A stretch of DNA of 64,000 nt from Pyropia haitanensis (GCA_008729055.1 SDUX01000002.1:1554496-1618495); one strand, 5' to 3'. Shown: positions 30,353 to 42,270, numbered from the stretch's first letter. Program-made: numbers and translations. Notes: generated by a model from the letters alone, not told the origin.

Positions 30353-32177
30353 ATGTCTATCGACCCGCCGTTACAGGAAAGATATCCTCTCTCCCAGCCC
30401 GGCTCAGGCACTGCTGGCTGCCTAGGTGTTGGTGACAGGATACGAACACAACAACGAACAGAGTAACAGTTCGCTGCCGAGGTTTGGGCGGCACCACAGT
30501 CGTCAGTCGTGGGGCCCGGAATCCCCCCCCCCCCCCACCTCACACTCGCCCCCCCCCCCACAGGCGGGGAGAGCCATGGCGGCGGTTCGAGCGGAGCCGC
30601 CCGAGCGCGCCACCACAGTGGAAGTTCCGTCCAGCGCGACGGCAGGCTACTGGAGCAAGGGGTCGCACAGCAAGGCTTGCCACTGATCTTTCGTAGAAGG
30701 GCACGCCTGGCCGACCACCCCAGCGGACGCCGTGCAGGGCGTTCACTGGAGAAAGCGTGCAAGGAGAGCCGTTGCAGAAGAGCATGGGCGTGCGCAGACC
30801 GCGGTCCTAGCCGGGTCTCGCTGGGTCCAGTCGCAGCGCGCCAGCGACACCAAGCGCATGGCCGCTATCTGGCCGCCATCGCACACCCAGATGCTAACAG
30901 TCGCGCAGGGGTTGACCGACGGAGCGAAAGCGATTGGGCGCATGGCCCAGACCACCGAACTGGTCGCGAGAGCCGGCCCTTTGGTTCTGGTCGCAGAGAG
31001 CTGCGTGCAATTCCAGCGGTGCGGTACACGTCGCGGAGAGCCTCAGATATGCTGGTTGGTATTCAAAGTTGAAACCCGGCCACGGCTGGTCCCACCACTC
31101 CGCCCCTCACAGGCACCATGCCGAACGAGTCAATCGAGGCCTGTGGGTTCCCGTCACCCGCGTCGACCAGATATTGTCACAAAGGCGCACCCTTTCGATG
31201 TCCGTTATTTTTCGTCTGCCCATCACGCGTGCTGACGCCCCCGCCGCGTCCCCCTGTTGCGACGAGCCATCTTCTCATGATTGTATGTTGTTGCTGTCAC
31301 CGCGTTCTGTTTTGGATGAAGAAGTGGCACAGTTGAGACGCAAGCATGGGTCAGAAATACCGACGTGCACCGAAGCACCCAAGACCATAAAGCGAGTGAC
31401 AAGCGCTTCCACAGCACCGTGTCGCCGTGTACCTCTGGGCTTCAGCTGCGGCGCACACGTGACGGGGTTTGTGGGGAAATCCTCGGCGAATAAGGCTCGG
31501 CCCGAGGGGGGACGAGCACTTGGCGCGACGAGGTGCGCCGGGCTCCTCCTATCAGAACCGGCCTGCACCCACCGGGCTGTGACTGTGCGCGGGAGGAGCG
31601 TGGGCGGGGCCCAACTGACAGTGGGCCCCTCATGCCGCTCAGAGGGTGGTACTCCAGGTCAGGTCGAGTGGCACCGGGAGACTCCCATCTGTGACCCCTG
31701 ACGAGCACCCCCGTTGGAGGAGGGGTCGTGCCGGTCTGGTGCTGCAGGCCGGCCCGCGCGCAACCCCGCCTGGCAGGCAGAGCCAGTGAGGACCCCGCAC
31801 GGTTTGGTTGGCGCCAGGACTGGAACGGGGCCGCCGGAACGGGCGGCGGACGACTACAGCAAAGCACCTGCGCCCGGCAGCCAACCGGGACGAAGCCAGG
31901 TCTCTCGTCTACCCAGTTCGACAGCCACGCACTACCTACCGTACCCGTACCTCGTCTTGGGCTGTGCCACGCAGGTTCTTTGAATATCAGGAGAAAGAAC
32001 CTGAGGGTGACAGAGCATACGAAGCGATGCAGTCGGAAACACGCGTGCACCAACCAGAAGCACAGCGAGCCCCTCCCTACCTGGTCGCCAGCCCGACCAA
32101 CACACAAGGAAGAAGCAAGCAGGGCAAGCTTGACCAGCACAGCAGCCATACCGGTTCACCCACCGACGCCTCATGCA
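30353..32177. other. Intergenic stretch, no supported gene
   Basis: Promoter side of the phosphoserine aminotransferase gene and 3' side of the ALDH gene. Open frames of 70-270 codons occur on both strands, but none has a recognisable domain or consistent codon bias. A gene with several short exons cannot be excluded. Confidence 0.4.
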
Positions 32178-34021
32178 CTAGGCCCGGCCGTACCGCGACT
32201 TGAGGGCGCCAAGCTTGGCAGCATAGGAGAAGCGATTCGGCCAGTCTGGCGCCTCCCCGGCGTCACACATGACAATGGTCTGGGTGGCAGTGAACCCGAG
32301 GAGACCCTCCTTGCCACCTGTTCTGCCAGTGCCAGAGCTCCGCCGACCCCCAAACGGCAGACCCGTGTGGGCAGCCTGCAGCAGGGTGTCGTTCACTACC
32401 ACACCGCCAGTCACCAGCTGTCGTGCGAGCCGGTCACCCATGCCGCCTGGCTGGGTGTCCCGCGTAAACACGTAGCCACCGAGGCCAAACTCGGTCGCGT
32501 TTGCAGCTGCGACACCCGCCTCTGGCGACGGCACTCGCACAATGGGTAAGACCGGACCAAACGTCTCGGTCACCATCAGGGGCGTCCCTGCAACCGCTCT
32601 AGTGGTGCCTTCCGGGGTCGCACCGTCGTCGGCCGGACCAACCTCGGCGCTGGGTTCATCAGGCATGGTAACCACCGTCGGCGGGTAATACTTGCCGTCC
32701 TCTTCACCGCCAATAAGGACCTTGGCCCCAGCTGCAACCGCAGCGTCCACGTGCGCTTGGACCGTGCGCAGGTGTGACGGTGCGATGGCACAGCCGTAGG
32801 TTACGTCCGTCTGAGCACAGTTTGTGCTGCCATCACCGCGCCTAGCTCCCGGCGCAGGGGTGTAGCCATAGGACACCTTCAAAACAGCCAAAGAAAAATG
32901 ACAGTGCAGTGTCAACAAACGCGAGTACAGGTGATAAACGAATAGACCAGCGGGACACCCAGACGTCAGATCATGCCACAAAAAAACTGGAGCCATTATG
33001 GACATGGACGGAAAAAAAGCGCAATAACAGACCCCACAACAACAACGGAAAAAGGCGGTGGGACACCATAGGAGAAGAGACGTACCGTGTTCTTGACGTG
33101 CTCGACCATCGCGGCCACAAACTCATCGTACACGCTGTCCACAACGTACGCGCGCTCCACGCCCATGCAACACTGACCTGCATTGTACAGCGCACCGTGC
33201 GCAATGGCCTTGACAGCGGCTGGAACGTCAGCGTCCGCGCACACGATTGCGCTGTCGTTCCCGCCAAGTTCCAGGGTGCACCCCACCCCACCGGCCGCTG
33301 CGGCGACCGCCACCTTGCGCCCGACGGCGCCACTGCCAATGAACAGCACGTGGTCGGGCTTGCCGACGGCGGCGTCGACCATGGCAGACCCAACGTCCGC
33401 GCCGCCATGCAACACGCGCACTACGGGCGCCAGCACGCCGTTGGCCAGCTCGGCCAACAGCTCGGCAATCAGCTTTCCAATCCCGGGCACCACCTCCGAC
33501 ACCTTGAGCAGCACCGCATTGCCAGCGAGGACCGCCGCGAGCGCGTTGGTCACCGCCAGCTTGAGCGGAAAGTTGTACGGCGTGATCATCGCCAACACCC
33601 CCAACGGCACCCGCCGGACGACAGACGTGCGCCCGCCAACTAACGCACACGACCGGGACGCGTCGTCGGCGAGCCACTCGGCCGCGCCGGCCGCTACGGC
33701 CCGGCCGGCAGACGCCACCCCCACCACCTCGTCCATGGCAGTCCAGCCGGGTTTGCCCGTCGCCGCCGACACGGCCGCCGCGACGGCCTCGCCACGCTCC
33801 ACAAAGCCATCCAAAAAGGCCGACACGGCAGCCACGCGGTCCTTTACGGGGCGCGCCGCCCAGGCGGCTTGCGCGCCCGCCGCCGCCGCGCGGATGCCGG
33901 GCACGGCGGTGGGCGGCGTCAACTGCACGGTGGCGTAGGTCTCGCCCGTCGCGGGGTTGACACAGTCCAACGACGCGGCAGAGGGAAGGGAGCCCTGTGC
34001 GGCACCGACAACATCCTCCAT
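32178..34021 (-). CDS. ALDH22A1-like aldehyde dehydrogenase, copy A (two exons)
   Basis: NAD(P)-dependent oxidation of an aldehyde to the acid is expected; the substrate is unknown. Exon 33086..34021 and exon 32178..32876 join across a 209-bp intron (GTACGT donor, TTTTGAAG acceptor, phase 0) to give 544 residues. Features in order are CVNPATGETYATVQ, the cofactor-side Asn in MITPYNFPLKLA, LAGNAVLLKVSE, the turn FIGSGAVGRKV, the general base Glu near 251 in CTLELGGND, and the nucleophile Cys near 285 in YNAGQCCMGVER. TFGPVLPIVR and GLPFGGRRSSGTGRTGG follow. The KVSE, FIGS-AVG and LPFGG blocks are closest in my memory to plant ALDH22A1. The family ELGGK motif reads ELGGN here, while the paralogue at 51367 keeps Lys. 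I chose the ATG at 34021 because the paralogue starts at the equivalent place; the upstream frame is open but basic and unlike it. Confidence 0.85.
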
Positions 34022-35366
34022 GGCGTCGCGGGGGGGGAAAGGGCACCCTGAAATGCGCCGCGCGAGAGCCGCGGCGACAATTGCAACGAGTATGGCTTCC
34101 AGTCGCCCGACCAGACGGATCGAAACACGGGTACAAACGCGGATGAAGCTGGGTGAGGCCGGCGCAGACCGAGAGTGAGAAGACCAGCACCACGCCCACG
34201 AGGTGGCGACCACGGCAATGCGCCGATGGCGGGCGCGACGCGCCCGACACACAGCCAAAAACAGAAGGCCGCTCCACCACCGCGGAGGTGACTCGCCGGA
34301 TCACACCACCACGCCCGCCGCGACCGTGCTGCGGCCACGGCGAGTCCAACCGGGTACGCCGCCGCTCCTCCCCTGCTTGGCGACAGCCCACACCCCGTCG
34401 CGAGCCTACGCGCCGCCGCGCATGCCGCGCCACCACACACACACGCCGATCGAGGACGGCGGTGCCGTCCCGCCCCGCCGCCGTGACCCCGCCCGAGCTA
34501 TGAACATGCAAACGCCCCGTCACCCCACGAGCGCTGCCACCGGCCGGGCCAGGCGCGCCACGCGGGCGCCGCCCCCCGCCGCAGTACCCCATTCAATCAG
34601 AGGCCCATTGGATGGGATGGCAACGGCGGGGACGGGGAAGAAACTGCGGCTCCCGGACGGCCCCGGCCGTGCCGCAGACCGAGGCCACTTGGTTTCTCGC
34701 CTTGCCGCGACGGATCCCCGCCCGAGGGCATTGGTGGCCCTCCCTCTGCAGCACGAGATGACGCTCTGGCCGGCGCATCGCGGCTGGGCGCTGGCAATCG
34801 CCATCGGCTTGGCGAGGACATGATGGATGACCGCTGACGACCACCGACTCCTCACAGTGCCTTCGATGCCGCCGCCACTTGGCGCGTGGTCGTGACCCAG
34901 CGTCGGTGACGGCGGCAGACGTCGGGCTTATATAAAATACATACCGCGCTTGCGGCGAACTTGCAGTACTGTACGTGTCCGTAGGGACGAGGCGCGCGGC
35001 GGCCGTAGCAGCCACCAAGGGGCTCGGCTCCGCTGCCGGTGAGTCCGCTGGCGACCGCCGCCGCTGCTGTGCGGCTGGCGGGTTCCTCTCCGCATGGCTA
35101 CCCCACGGGGCAAAGAGCTCAAGACGGTCACGGCGGCAGTGACCTCACCACCACGCTCACCTGCAGCAAGCTGTAACGTTGGGAGCCACGGGCGCCGCCC
35201 GCACCGTATCCATTCTGGGGGCGACGCAGCGGCGGATAGTCAAAACGCCTTTTGGCTCCGCCACCCGTTCCCCTCTCCCTCCCGCCACCTCTCAGCCATA
35301 CCTCTTCGCCTTTCTTCCCCCCTCCCCCCCCCCGCCACCCGGCGCATCCCAGCAGCCCCTCCCCTC
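34022..35366. other. Intergenic between same-strand genes
   Basis: Contains the promoter of ALDH copy A and the 3' flank of the U1A/U2B''-like gene. There is a small AT-rich patch at 34925-34945. No supported gene. Confidence 0.4.
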
Positions 35367-36632
35367 TTACTTTTTCGCAAACGAAATGACCAGCGGGTGC
35401 CCCGGCGCGAGGGGCACGCCCTGGAGCCCCCGCAGCGCGGCGCCCGCCGCCGCCTCCCCCCCATACTCAACAAACGCGAGGCGCGGCTTAGTCGCCACCG
35501 GCCGCACGTCGACGAGGCCCGGGTAGGCGCCAAACGCGGCCGCGAGGGCGGCCTTGACGGGCGGCCCGGGCGGCACGCCGCCGACGTTTTCGACAAACAG
35601 GATTCGGTTGGGGGGGGCGGACAGGTCGGGCACGGGCAGGGGGGGGGGAGGGGGGCCGCCGGCAGCCGATGAAGGGGTTGGGGCGCCGGTGCCGCCGCCG
35701 GTGCTGCCAGCGGCGGCGAAGGTGGGGGTGGGGGTGCCGGCGGCAGCGGGGGTCGCAGTATCCCCACCCACACGGCGAGGGGTGGGGGGGGAGCCGCGCG
35801 TCGCCGCCGCCGCCGCCGCCGCCCCCGCCAGCGGTGCGCTGCCGCCGGCTGCCGCGCCGGGGGACATGCCAGTCGTCGCGGCGGAGGCCGGCAAAGCCAG
35901 AGCCTCCCCCCCCTCCCCCCCCCCAACCGGGGCGTCCACCGCCATGGGCACCGCCCCCCCCGCCCCCGGACCGTCCGCCCTGCGCGGGCGCTTGGCGTCC
36001 CCCCCCCCGCCCCCCCGCCCCCCCCCCGCGCTGCCGGCGGCGGCCGCGGCGGCGCACGCCGGCGGGCGCCCTTGACGTAGCTCCCGTCCGCCTTGGCCGC
36101 CGCGTCGCTCCGCACGGCGGCGGGCGCTACGCCCAGCGGCACGCCGAGGAAGAGGGTGCCGTCGACGGCGGCGGCGGCGGCGGCCGCGTCGGCGGCCGAC
36201 GCAAACGTCACCCACGCCTGCCCGCGGAGGCGCAGCGCGTGGCCCGCCGAGATGGACAGCACCCGCCCGTGGGGGGTGAAGAGCGCCGCGAGGGAGCGGC
36301 GGAGGAGGGGGAGCGCGAGGCGCTCGTTGAGCGCCCGCACGTAGAGGGTGGTGGGGGAGGGGGGGGGGGGTCCGCCGACCGCGACCGCCGGTGGCCGCCG
36401 CTGCCACCGCCACCACCGCCACCACCGCCACCACCGCCACCACCGCCACCACCGCCACCACCGCCACCACCACCACCACCGCCACCGACGCCACCGCCAC
36501 CACCGCCGTTACGATTCGAGGGGGTGGGGGCGGACTTGACGGAAGAGGCGGGAACGCCACCAGAGGCGAGCGCACCCCCGCCGCCGCCGCCGCCCGCTGG
36601 GGGCCGCTTGGCGCCCCCTGCGGGCGGCGCGC

Positions 36633-36666
<34 letters not shown>

Positions 36667-36667
36667 G

Positions 36668-36699
<32 letters not shown>

Positions 36700-36867
36700 G
36701 CCACTGCTTCCACCGCCGCCGCTGCCGCCGCCGCCACTGCCAACACCGCCGCTGCTACCACCGCCGCCACTTCCGCCGCCGCGACTCTTGCCGGCGGGCG
36801 CCCCGGGAGACGCCACCGACGCCGCGGCGGCGATCGGTGACATGGGCGCCGCCGCTGGGCTGCGCAT
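35367..36867 (-). CDS. U1A/U2B''-type spliceosomal RNA-binding protein, frame-broken
   Basis: The protein has two RRMs in the U1A/U2B'' arrangement. RRM1 has RNP2-like TLYVRALNERL and RNP1 LRGQAWVTFAS, followed by ADGSYVKG where U1A has its KMKGTF-like segment. RRM2 has ILFVENVGGVPP and PRLAFVEYGGEA, and the protein ends HPLVISFAKK, nearly the animal U1A ending. These parts lie in three minus-strand frames. The N-terminus from Met 36867 (MRSPAAAPMSPIAAAA) and a poly-Gly region are in one. RRM1 begins after the G12 run at 36359-36370. The linker and RRM2 follow after C runs at 35999-36027. I infer one gene with homopolymer-length errors or tiny unseen introns. It should bind U1 and/or U2 snRNA stem-loops. 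The poly-Gly/Ala/Pro inserts are much longer than in known members. Confidence 0.65.
36404..36512 (-). repeat. (CCACCG)n-type repeat encoding poly-Gly
   Basis: Plus-strand units of CACCGCCAC repeat about ten times with 9-bp phasing, inside the poly-Gly part of the U1A/U2B''-like gene. Confidence 0.8.
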
Positions 36868-36954
36868 CGTGAAAACCAGTGCGGGGACGGAGGGGCTGTG
36901 GGCGAGGCGACGACAAAGGCGCGGCTACGACGGAGCGGCTTCTCGGAGCGGGCG
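36698..36954. repeat. Direct repeat, copy 1 of a 257-bp exact duplication
   Basis: Identical base for base to 37658..37914, at an offset of exactly 960 bp. The boundaries are mismatches at 36697 and 36955. It covers the ATG at 36867 and the first 56 or so codons of the U1A/U2B''-like gene plus about 87 bp of its 5' flank. Confidence 0.95.
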
Positions 36955-36960
36955 GTAGGG

Positions 36961-37657
36961 ATGTGCAGAAAGGCCCGGGACAGATTTGCTGCTGTCTTTC
37001 TCTGCCCGCTGTCGGAAAGAGGGGGACATCGCTCGACAGAGGGACGTCCCTTCCTGAAGCCAAAAAGGACTTCTGAGCCAGGAGCGTTCCCAATTCCATC
37101 CCTGATTGGCTCAGCACAGTCTGACGCACAACAGCTCCACAGCACCCGCTCCCTTGTCACCGCCTCACCGCCACTGCCCCCCTCCTTACAAAAAAAAAAA
37201 AAAAAATCCCCCGCCCCCCCCCCCGCCCCCTGGCACGCGACGGTCGTTCCCCAGCCGCAGCACCCCCCCCGCCCTGACGGGCAGCCCGCACCGGGACGCG
37301 GCCGCCCGCCACGACGCGGGCGCCGTGGTTGCACGGCGGCCACGAAGGGAGCGGCCGGGAAGGTCCCTGAAAGAGACCCCCACCGCCGCCGCGGGGGGGT
37401 CCCCCCACCGCCGGCGGTTGTCGCTCCACGTGCGGCCCACCGGGGGGTAAGAGGAGGAGGAGGGGGAAAAGGAGGAGGAGGAAGAAAGGGGGTAGAAGGC
37501 GCTCGCCGACGTGGCCGCCGCCGCGGGCGCCGCGGGCGCCGCGCCCAGCCGAATGGAACCACCGCCGGCGCCACCGCCGCCACCACCCGACACCGCATAT
37601 GGGTTGCCGCCGCCGCCGCTGCCGCCGCTGCCGCTGCCGCTGCCGCCGCCGCCGCCC
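36961..37657. other. Unique DNA between the two copies of the 257-bp repeat
   Basis: Holds a run of A at 37191-37206 and C runs. The minus-strand frame from the second ATG (37827) runs on through it to 37186 with Gly, Ser and Arg-rich sequence but no RRM. Confidence 0.5.
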
Positions 37658-37914
37658 CCGCCACTGCTTCCACCGCCGCCGCTGCCGCCGCCGCCACTGC
37701 CAACACCGCCGCTGCTACCACCGCCGCCACTTCCGCCGCCGCGACTCTTGCCGGCGGGCGCCCCGGGAGACGCCACCGACGCCGCGGCGGCGATCGGTGA
37801 CATGGGCGCCGCCGCTGGGCTGCGCATCGTGAAAACCAGTGCGGGGACGGAGGGGCTGTGGGCGAGGCGACGACAAAGGCGCGGCTACGACGGAGCGGCT
37901 TCTCGGAGCGGGCG
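37658..37914. repeat. Direct repeat, copy 2 of a 257-bp exact duplication
   Basis: Second copy of 36698..36954. It carries another minus-strand ATG at 37827 with the same N-terminal sequence, but the frame that follows never reaches an RRM. The copy lies 423 bp from the ELOF1 start. Confidence 0.95.
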
Positions 37915-38336
37915 GGAGGGACGGCCGTGTTTTCGTGGCGTTCGCGGCGCGCGTCGATCGAGAAGGCGCCAGAGGCTGATGGAATGGCCGAAACGAGGGA
38001 TCAGAGCTGAAAACAAAAGTACATCACTTCCACAGAAGTTCCACGCAGAAATTCCATCACGCGGCCCCCCGAGTCTTAGTCCTCCGCGTGTGGCTCGGCG
38101 AGGATGGACCGGTGCGAAGGTGCGCGCCAGCGCCACTCTACAAGAACGGCTGCGCGGTGCGCGCGCCGCCGCCACTCACCTCCCCACCGACGTGCCAGCG
38201 GGCCGCGGTCGCGACCAAGAATCCCCGTTGTCGTTCCCCTTCCTCACGTCTCTCCTTACTTGGTTTTTCCGTCTTCCCCTCCCGTGCTGCTGCCTCATTC
38301 GCGGGTGCGCGTGCACCTTCGCCAGCCCCCCCCACC
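37915..38336. other. Upstream flank of ELOF1
   Basis: About 420 bp between the second repeat copy and ELOF1. It probably holds the ELOF1 promoter and, if transcription of the U1A/U2B''-like gene starts at the distal repeat copy, a shared bidirectional promoter. Confidence 0.4.
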
Positions 38337-38594
38337 ATGGGCAAGCGCAAAAAGGCGACCAAGCCCGCACCCAAGGCCAAGGCGCCCAAGCTGGACACGT
38401 GCTTTGACTGCATCCTGTGCGAGCACGAGCAGTGCGTCGACGCGGTGCTGCTGCGCAGCCAAAAGGTCGGCAGCGTCGAGTGCCGCGTCTGCCACGTGCG
38501 GCACGAGATGGCCATCACTGCCCTCGACGAGCCGATTGACGTGTACAGCAACTGGGTGGACGAGATGGTCAAGGTGAATGGGGGGGAGGAGTGA
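38337..38594 (+). CDS. ELOF1: Transcription elongation factor ELOF1/Elf1 homologue
   Basis: This 85-residue zinc protein matches the Elf1 family, a small conserved factor that rides on RNA polymerase II in elongation and transcription-coupled repair. The basic start is MGKRKKATKPAPKAKAP. The four-Cys zinc site is CFDCILCEHEQC (CxxC pair in ILC/DC context) with VECRVCHVRHEM. Then comes the conserved AITALDEPIDVYSNWVDEM, which parallels PITYLSEPVDVYSDWID in animals. Length is the family norm. The ATG context is CCCACCATGG. No intron and no inserts, in contrast with its neighbours. Confidence is high. Confidence 0.93.
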   Translation: MGKRKKATKPAPKAKAPKLDTCFDCILCEHEQCVDAVLLRSQKVGSVECRVCHVRHEMAITALDEPIDVYSNWVDEMVKVNGGEE

Positions 38595-39491
38595 AACGGC
38601 GGTGGCAGGTGGATTGGGGTGGTCGGGACGATGGAGGCAGCGGAGGAGCGGGGCGTCGCCAGCGGACGGGGGGGATTGGGACGTTGGCGGGGCCGGTTGT
38701 GGGCGCGGCTGTGGTCTTGGGGATGTTTGCGGGCGGCTTGAGGAGGCTGGTCACCACCGAGGCCGTATACTATCCGAAGTGGGTGGGTTTCACGGACGGG
38801 CGTGCGGCGGGTCGGCGTGATTTGGCCGACCGCGGCTCGGTGCAGCTGCGGGCGAGCGACCTTGCGCGGGTCGGTCGGCGGGAGGAGGGACTGTTTCCGA
38901 TGGGGAGTTGGCGGCGTTTAGACATTGGTGTCTGTGGCCTGGAGGGAGAAGGTGAGGGCGGCATGTTTCGCCCAATCGAACGGTGGGTGGTGTCGAGCTG
39001 CGGGGTCGCTCGTGGGTGGGCGGGCCGGCGTAGTGGTTGGACGCTCTGCGGGGGGGCCATCTGCCGCGGTCTTGTTTTGTGTCGTGCTGCATGGTCGGGG
39101 CTGCTTCCTTGTCGGCTGTGGGGCACGCGCTGCGCTTTGTCAGACCCTGCTATGCGGGGAATGTCCGCTGGCTTGAGGGTCCTGCGCCGCGCGTCTCCTT
39201 TAGTCTTTGTTTTCCGGGCATTGTTGTGTTGAAGGTCTTGACCCCCGCTCTTGCTGTTCTTTTTCACGGCGCTGGCGAGTGGGGTCTGCGCCGTGGCACT
39301 TGTTGCGTTTTTTCTCGCTACTCCATTGCGTTCCAACGACGAACCGGCGCTCGCGTTGGTGTCCGCTCCGTCTCCGTTTCTCTGTACACGTGCCCTCGAC
39401 GGCGCGGCGCAAAGCCGCCCGACAAGGATCGGAACCACATCACCACCATCCCCCCCCGCTGCCAGAACCTACGCCGTCCTCCCCCCCCTCC
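38595..39491. other. Intergenic between convergent ELOF1 and COQ6
   Basis: G/T-rich on the plus strand as in the other spacers here. No supported gene. Confidence 0.4.
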
Positions 39492-40314
39492 CTACAGCCC
39501 CATGGCATAGCGAACCACCGCGTCGCGAATCCCCCCCGACTGGCCAAACGCGGCCATGCCCGCGCGGCGGACGACCCCCCCTACCCCCCCCACCCCAAAC
39601 CCGCGGCGCACCGCCTCAATGGCGCCCATCATGCGGCCATTCGCGGCGAGCCGCCCGGCAGCCCACTCCTCCCACCCCCGCCCGCGGACGCCCACGTCCC
39701 CGCCGACCGCGGCGACGCGGCCGAGGAGCCCCACTAGTGCGGCCACGTCGGCGAGGCCCAGGTTCACCCCCTGCCCCGCCAGCGGGTGCACCGCGTGCGC
39801 CGCGTCGCCGACGAGCGCCACCCGGTCCGCCGCGGGCGACGGCGCGAGCCCCCAGCCGAGCGGGAACGACGCCCGCCCGGCGCCCGCAACGCCCGTCACG
39901 ACGGGCACGCCGGGGGGGGAAGCGGTGGAGAGGGCGACGTGGAGCTCCCGCACAAACGCGGCGGGGGGGGCCGCGACGAGCGCGGCCGCCTCGACGGGGG
40001 AGACGCTCCAGATGATATTGGAGACAGGCGCCTCGGCCGCGGCGGCGGCGGCGCCGCCCGTCGGCGCCAGCGGCAGCATCGCCAACGGGCCAGACGGGAG
40101 GAACCGCTGGTACGCCACCCCCGTGTCGGTAGCGGTGGTGACGTTGGCCACCACCGCCGCCGCGGGGTACCGCCCACACACCCACTCCATCGCCGCCAGC
40201 GACCGCACCGCCGAGCGGGCGCCGTCGGCACCAACCACCAGCTTGGCTCCCACCAGCACCTCCTCCGCCGCGCTGCTGCCGCCACCACCACCACCCCCAC
40301 GGCCGCCGCCGCTG

Positions 40315-40345
<31 letters not shown>

Positions 40346-41167
40346 TGCCGCCGCCGCCACCACCACCGCCGCCGGTGTCCTCCAGGGCCAGCGTCAGCTC
40401 CGCCAGGCCTGTGACGGATGGCCGGTCGAGCGCGCGGAGGCTCGCCCGCACCTCCGTCACCGCGCCCGGCGACGAGCGGAGCGCGTCGTAGAGCGCCCGG
40501 AGGAGCACCTCATTCTCCACGACGCCACCCATGGGCGCCCCCCCCGGGGCGGTCAGGTCCATCACCCCGTACGCGGGGCCGAGGGCGCCGGCCAGGCCAA
40601 ACACGCCGCCGTCACCGCCGAGGGCGCCCCCCCCACCGCCGCCGCCGCCGCCGACGCCGACGCCGCCACCCCCACCGACGCCTCCGATGTCACCGCCCAC
40701 GGGGTCCCACGCGGCCGCCCCCCCCCCCGCCGCGCCGGCGGCGGTCAACTCGGGCGGCGGCAGCGGCCGGTCCCACACGACCATCCGGTGAAAAGGGCGG
40801 AGGCGGCGGCCGAGGCGGGGCGTCACGGCGGCGGCGTCGAGGAGCGCCACCGAAGCGGCGGTGAGGGTGGCGGTACGGAGGCCATGGTGCGCGGTCGGTG
40901 CGGCGGCGGCCGGGGGGGGGGGCCGGCCATCCGTCGTCGGCGCACCGGCGGCGGGGGGGATGGCGGCGGTGGTGGCGGTGGGGGGGGGGGGGGTGGCGCC
41001 GACACTGGCGGGGGTGCCCGCTCGATGAGGAGGGTGGACAGGTGGGCGGTGGCGGGGGTGGCGGCGAGGGCGGCGGCGAGGGCGGCGCCGACGAGGCCGC
41101 CCCCGACAATCGCCACGTCGACGGGGGGGAGGCGGCGGAGGGCGGGTAACGACGGATTTGGGGGCAT
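39492..41167 (-). CDS. COQ6: COQ6-like ubiquinone biosynthesis flavin monooxygenase, frame-broken
   Basis: COQ6 hydroxylates the ubiquinone ring precursor in mitochondria using FAD. The FAD Rossmann motif VDVAIVGGGLVGAALAAAL and the strand end TLLIERAP are in one frame, starting at Met 41167. From the 14-base G run at 40980-40993 the rest continues in another frame up to the stop at 39492. Diagnostic parts there are the family MVVWDRP, GGVVENEVLLRALYDAL, LVVGADGARSAVR (the DG motif), and the second FAD motif VALVGDAAHAVHPLAGQGVN followed by LGLADVAAL. The VWD and VENEV blocks favour COQ6 over other UbiH-type enzymes. A poly-Gly insert interrupts the middle. One base of run-length error would restore continuity. 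The first frame is open to a Met at 41383 whose Arg/Ser-rich sequence could be the mitochondrial presequence. Confidence 0.75.
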
Positions 41168-41383
41168 GCTGCCACTTGAAGGGGAGGGGGGTGGGGCAAG
41201 ACGGTCGCGGCGTGTCGTCGCGACAAGATGGGTGGGCGGCGCGGGGACGACAAACAAACGAGGGGGGCGGGCGGCGCGGACGCACCGGCTGTTTGCAGGG
41301 ACGAAGGGGACGCTGGAAGCCACGACGCGAAGGCGATCAGCGCTTCTGGGGTAAATCCGAGTGTACTTTCGGGTGGCCGTCAA

Positions 41384-42033
41384 GACGTCGTCGAGCTGAG
41401 CCCCTCATCCGGCGTCCCCCCCCTGCGCACGACTCGGGACGCGGCACCCGTTCGCTACACGTCACCGCAGTCGCTGCGACATCAGCAGCAGGGGAGTACC
41501 GAGAGAGAGAAAAAGAAGTGACACCGAACAAAAAAAGGAAACCAAGAAAGTGCATGCAATCCCACCCAACGACCGCGGTGCGACCGCACACACCGTCCTT
41601 CCCCACCTCCACCCACACAGCCGGGTCCTCCACCTTGCTGTCGCAGAGAGCCGCCCCCCTCATCCCCTCGGACCGCCTTGCCCGATCACACTACAAACAC
41701 GTCCACCACCCCAGCGCCTCGTCCCGCACCGCCCGCGGCCGGACAACAGCACCCCATCGCACGAGCCCGTCCGCCACAGCCAGCTCCCAACACAGACAAG
41801 CCCCGCCCACAAAAGAGGGGCGTGAAAAAAGAAGAGCATTCATCCACCGCCGCTGCCACCGTCGCCACCGCCGCGTAGGCCGACAAGGCAGGGGGGGAGT
41901 CCACGACAATGTCCGAGCCGTCGCGCGCCCCCCCCCCCCCTCGCACTCCCCAGCCGCACTACCGCGCACCCATCGCCTCGAACCCCCCCCCCCCGCACCG
42001 CCTTCCCCCTCCCATTCTCCCTCAACGCCGCCG
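41384..42033. other. Intergenic between COQ6 and QCR9
   Basis: Promoter side of COQ6 and 3' flank of QCR9, both minus-strand. Less GC-rich than the coding parts. No gene seen. Confidence 0.4.
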
Positions 42034-42270
42034 CTATTCATCGTCATCGTCCGCCTCAGGCGGCGGCAGCGACGCCTGCACCTCGGGCCAGGACTTGCCC
42101 TTGTTCACGCTCCCCCACACCGAGTCCGTCGCCGAGTCCATCGCGTTGGTGCCCGCAAAGCCCGCGGCGACCAACGTCAGCGTCCAGATCGAGTTGCGCT
42201 TGATGATGCCCGAGTAGAGGGCGGAGCGGACGGCGGCCAGGCCGCCCATCGCGGCCTCCCGGGAGGCCAT
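42034..42270 (-). CDS. QCR9: Cytochrome bc1 complex small subunit 9 (QCR9/UQCR10)
   Basis: This 78-residue protein fits the QCR9/UQCR10 family, a one-helix subunit of respiratory complex III in the inner mitochondrial membrane. The core YSGIIKRNSIWTLTLVAAGF parallels the family YxxFFKRNSxFxxxIxxGAF. The following AMDSATDSVWGSVNKGKSW parallels FDxxxxxxxxxxNxGKLWKD, and an acidic tail follows. Length is normal for the family. The ATG at 42270 (MASREAAMGG) is preferred over the in-frame Met at 42492. It lies 863 bp upstream of COQ6 on the same strand; both serve the quinone and bc1 part of respiration, which may be chance. Confidence 0.85.
   Translation of the reverse strand: MASREAAMGGLAAVRSALYSGIIKRNSIWTLTLVAAGFAGTNAMDSATDSVWGSVNKGKSWPEVQASLPPPEADDDDE

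Noticed and set aside
37186..37827. Second complete gene from the duplicated ATG at 37827
   Set aside because: The frame repeats the first 56 or so codons of the U1A/U2B''-like gene, then enters Gly/Ser/Arg sequence and poly-Phe from the A run, and never reaches an RRM.
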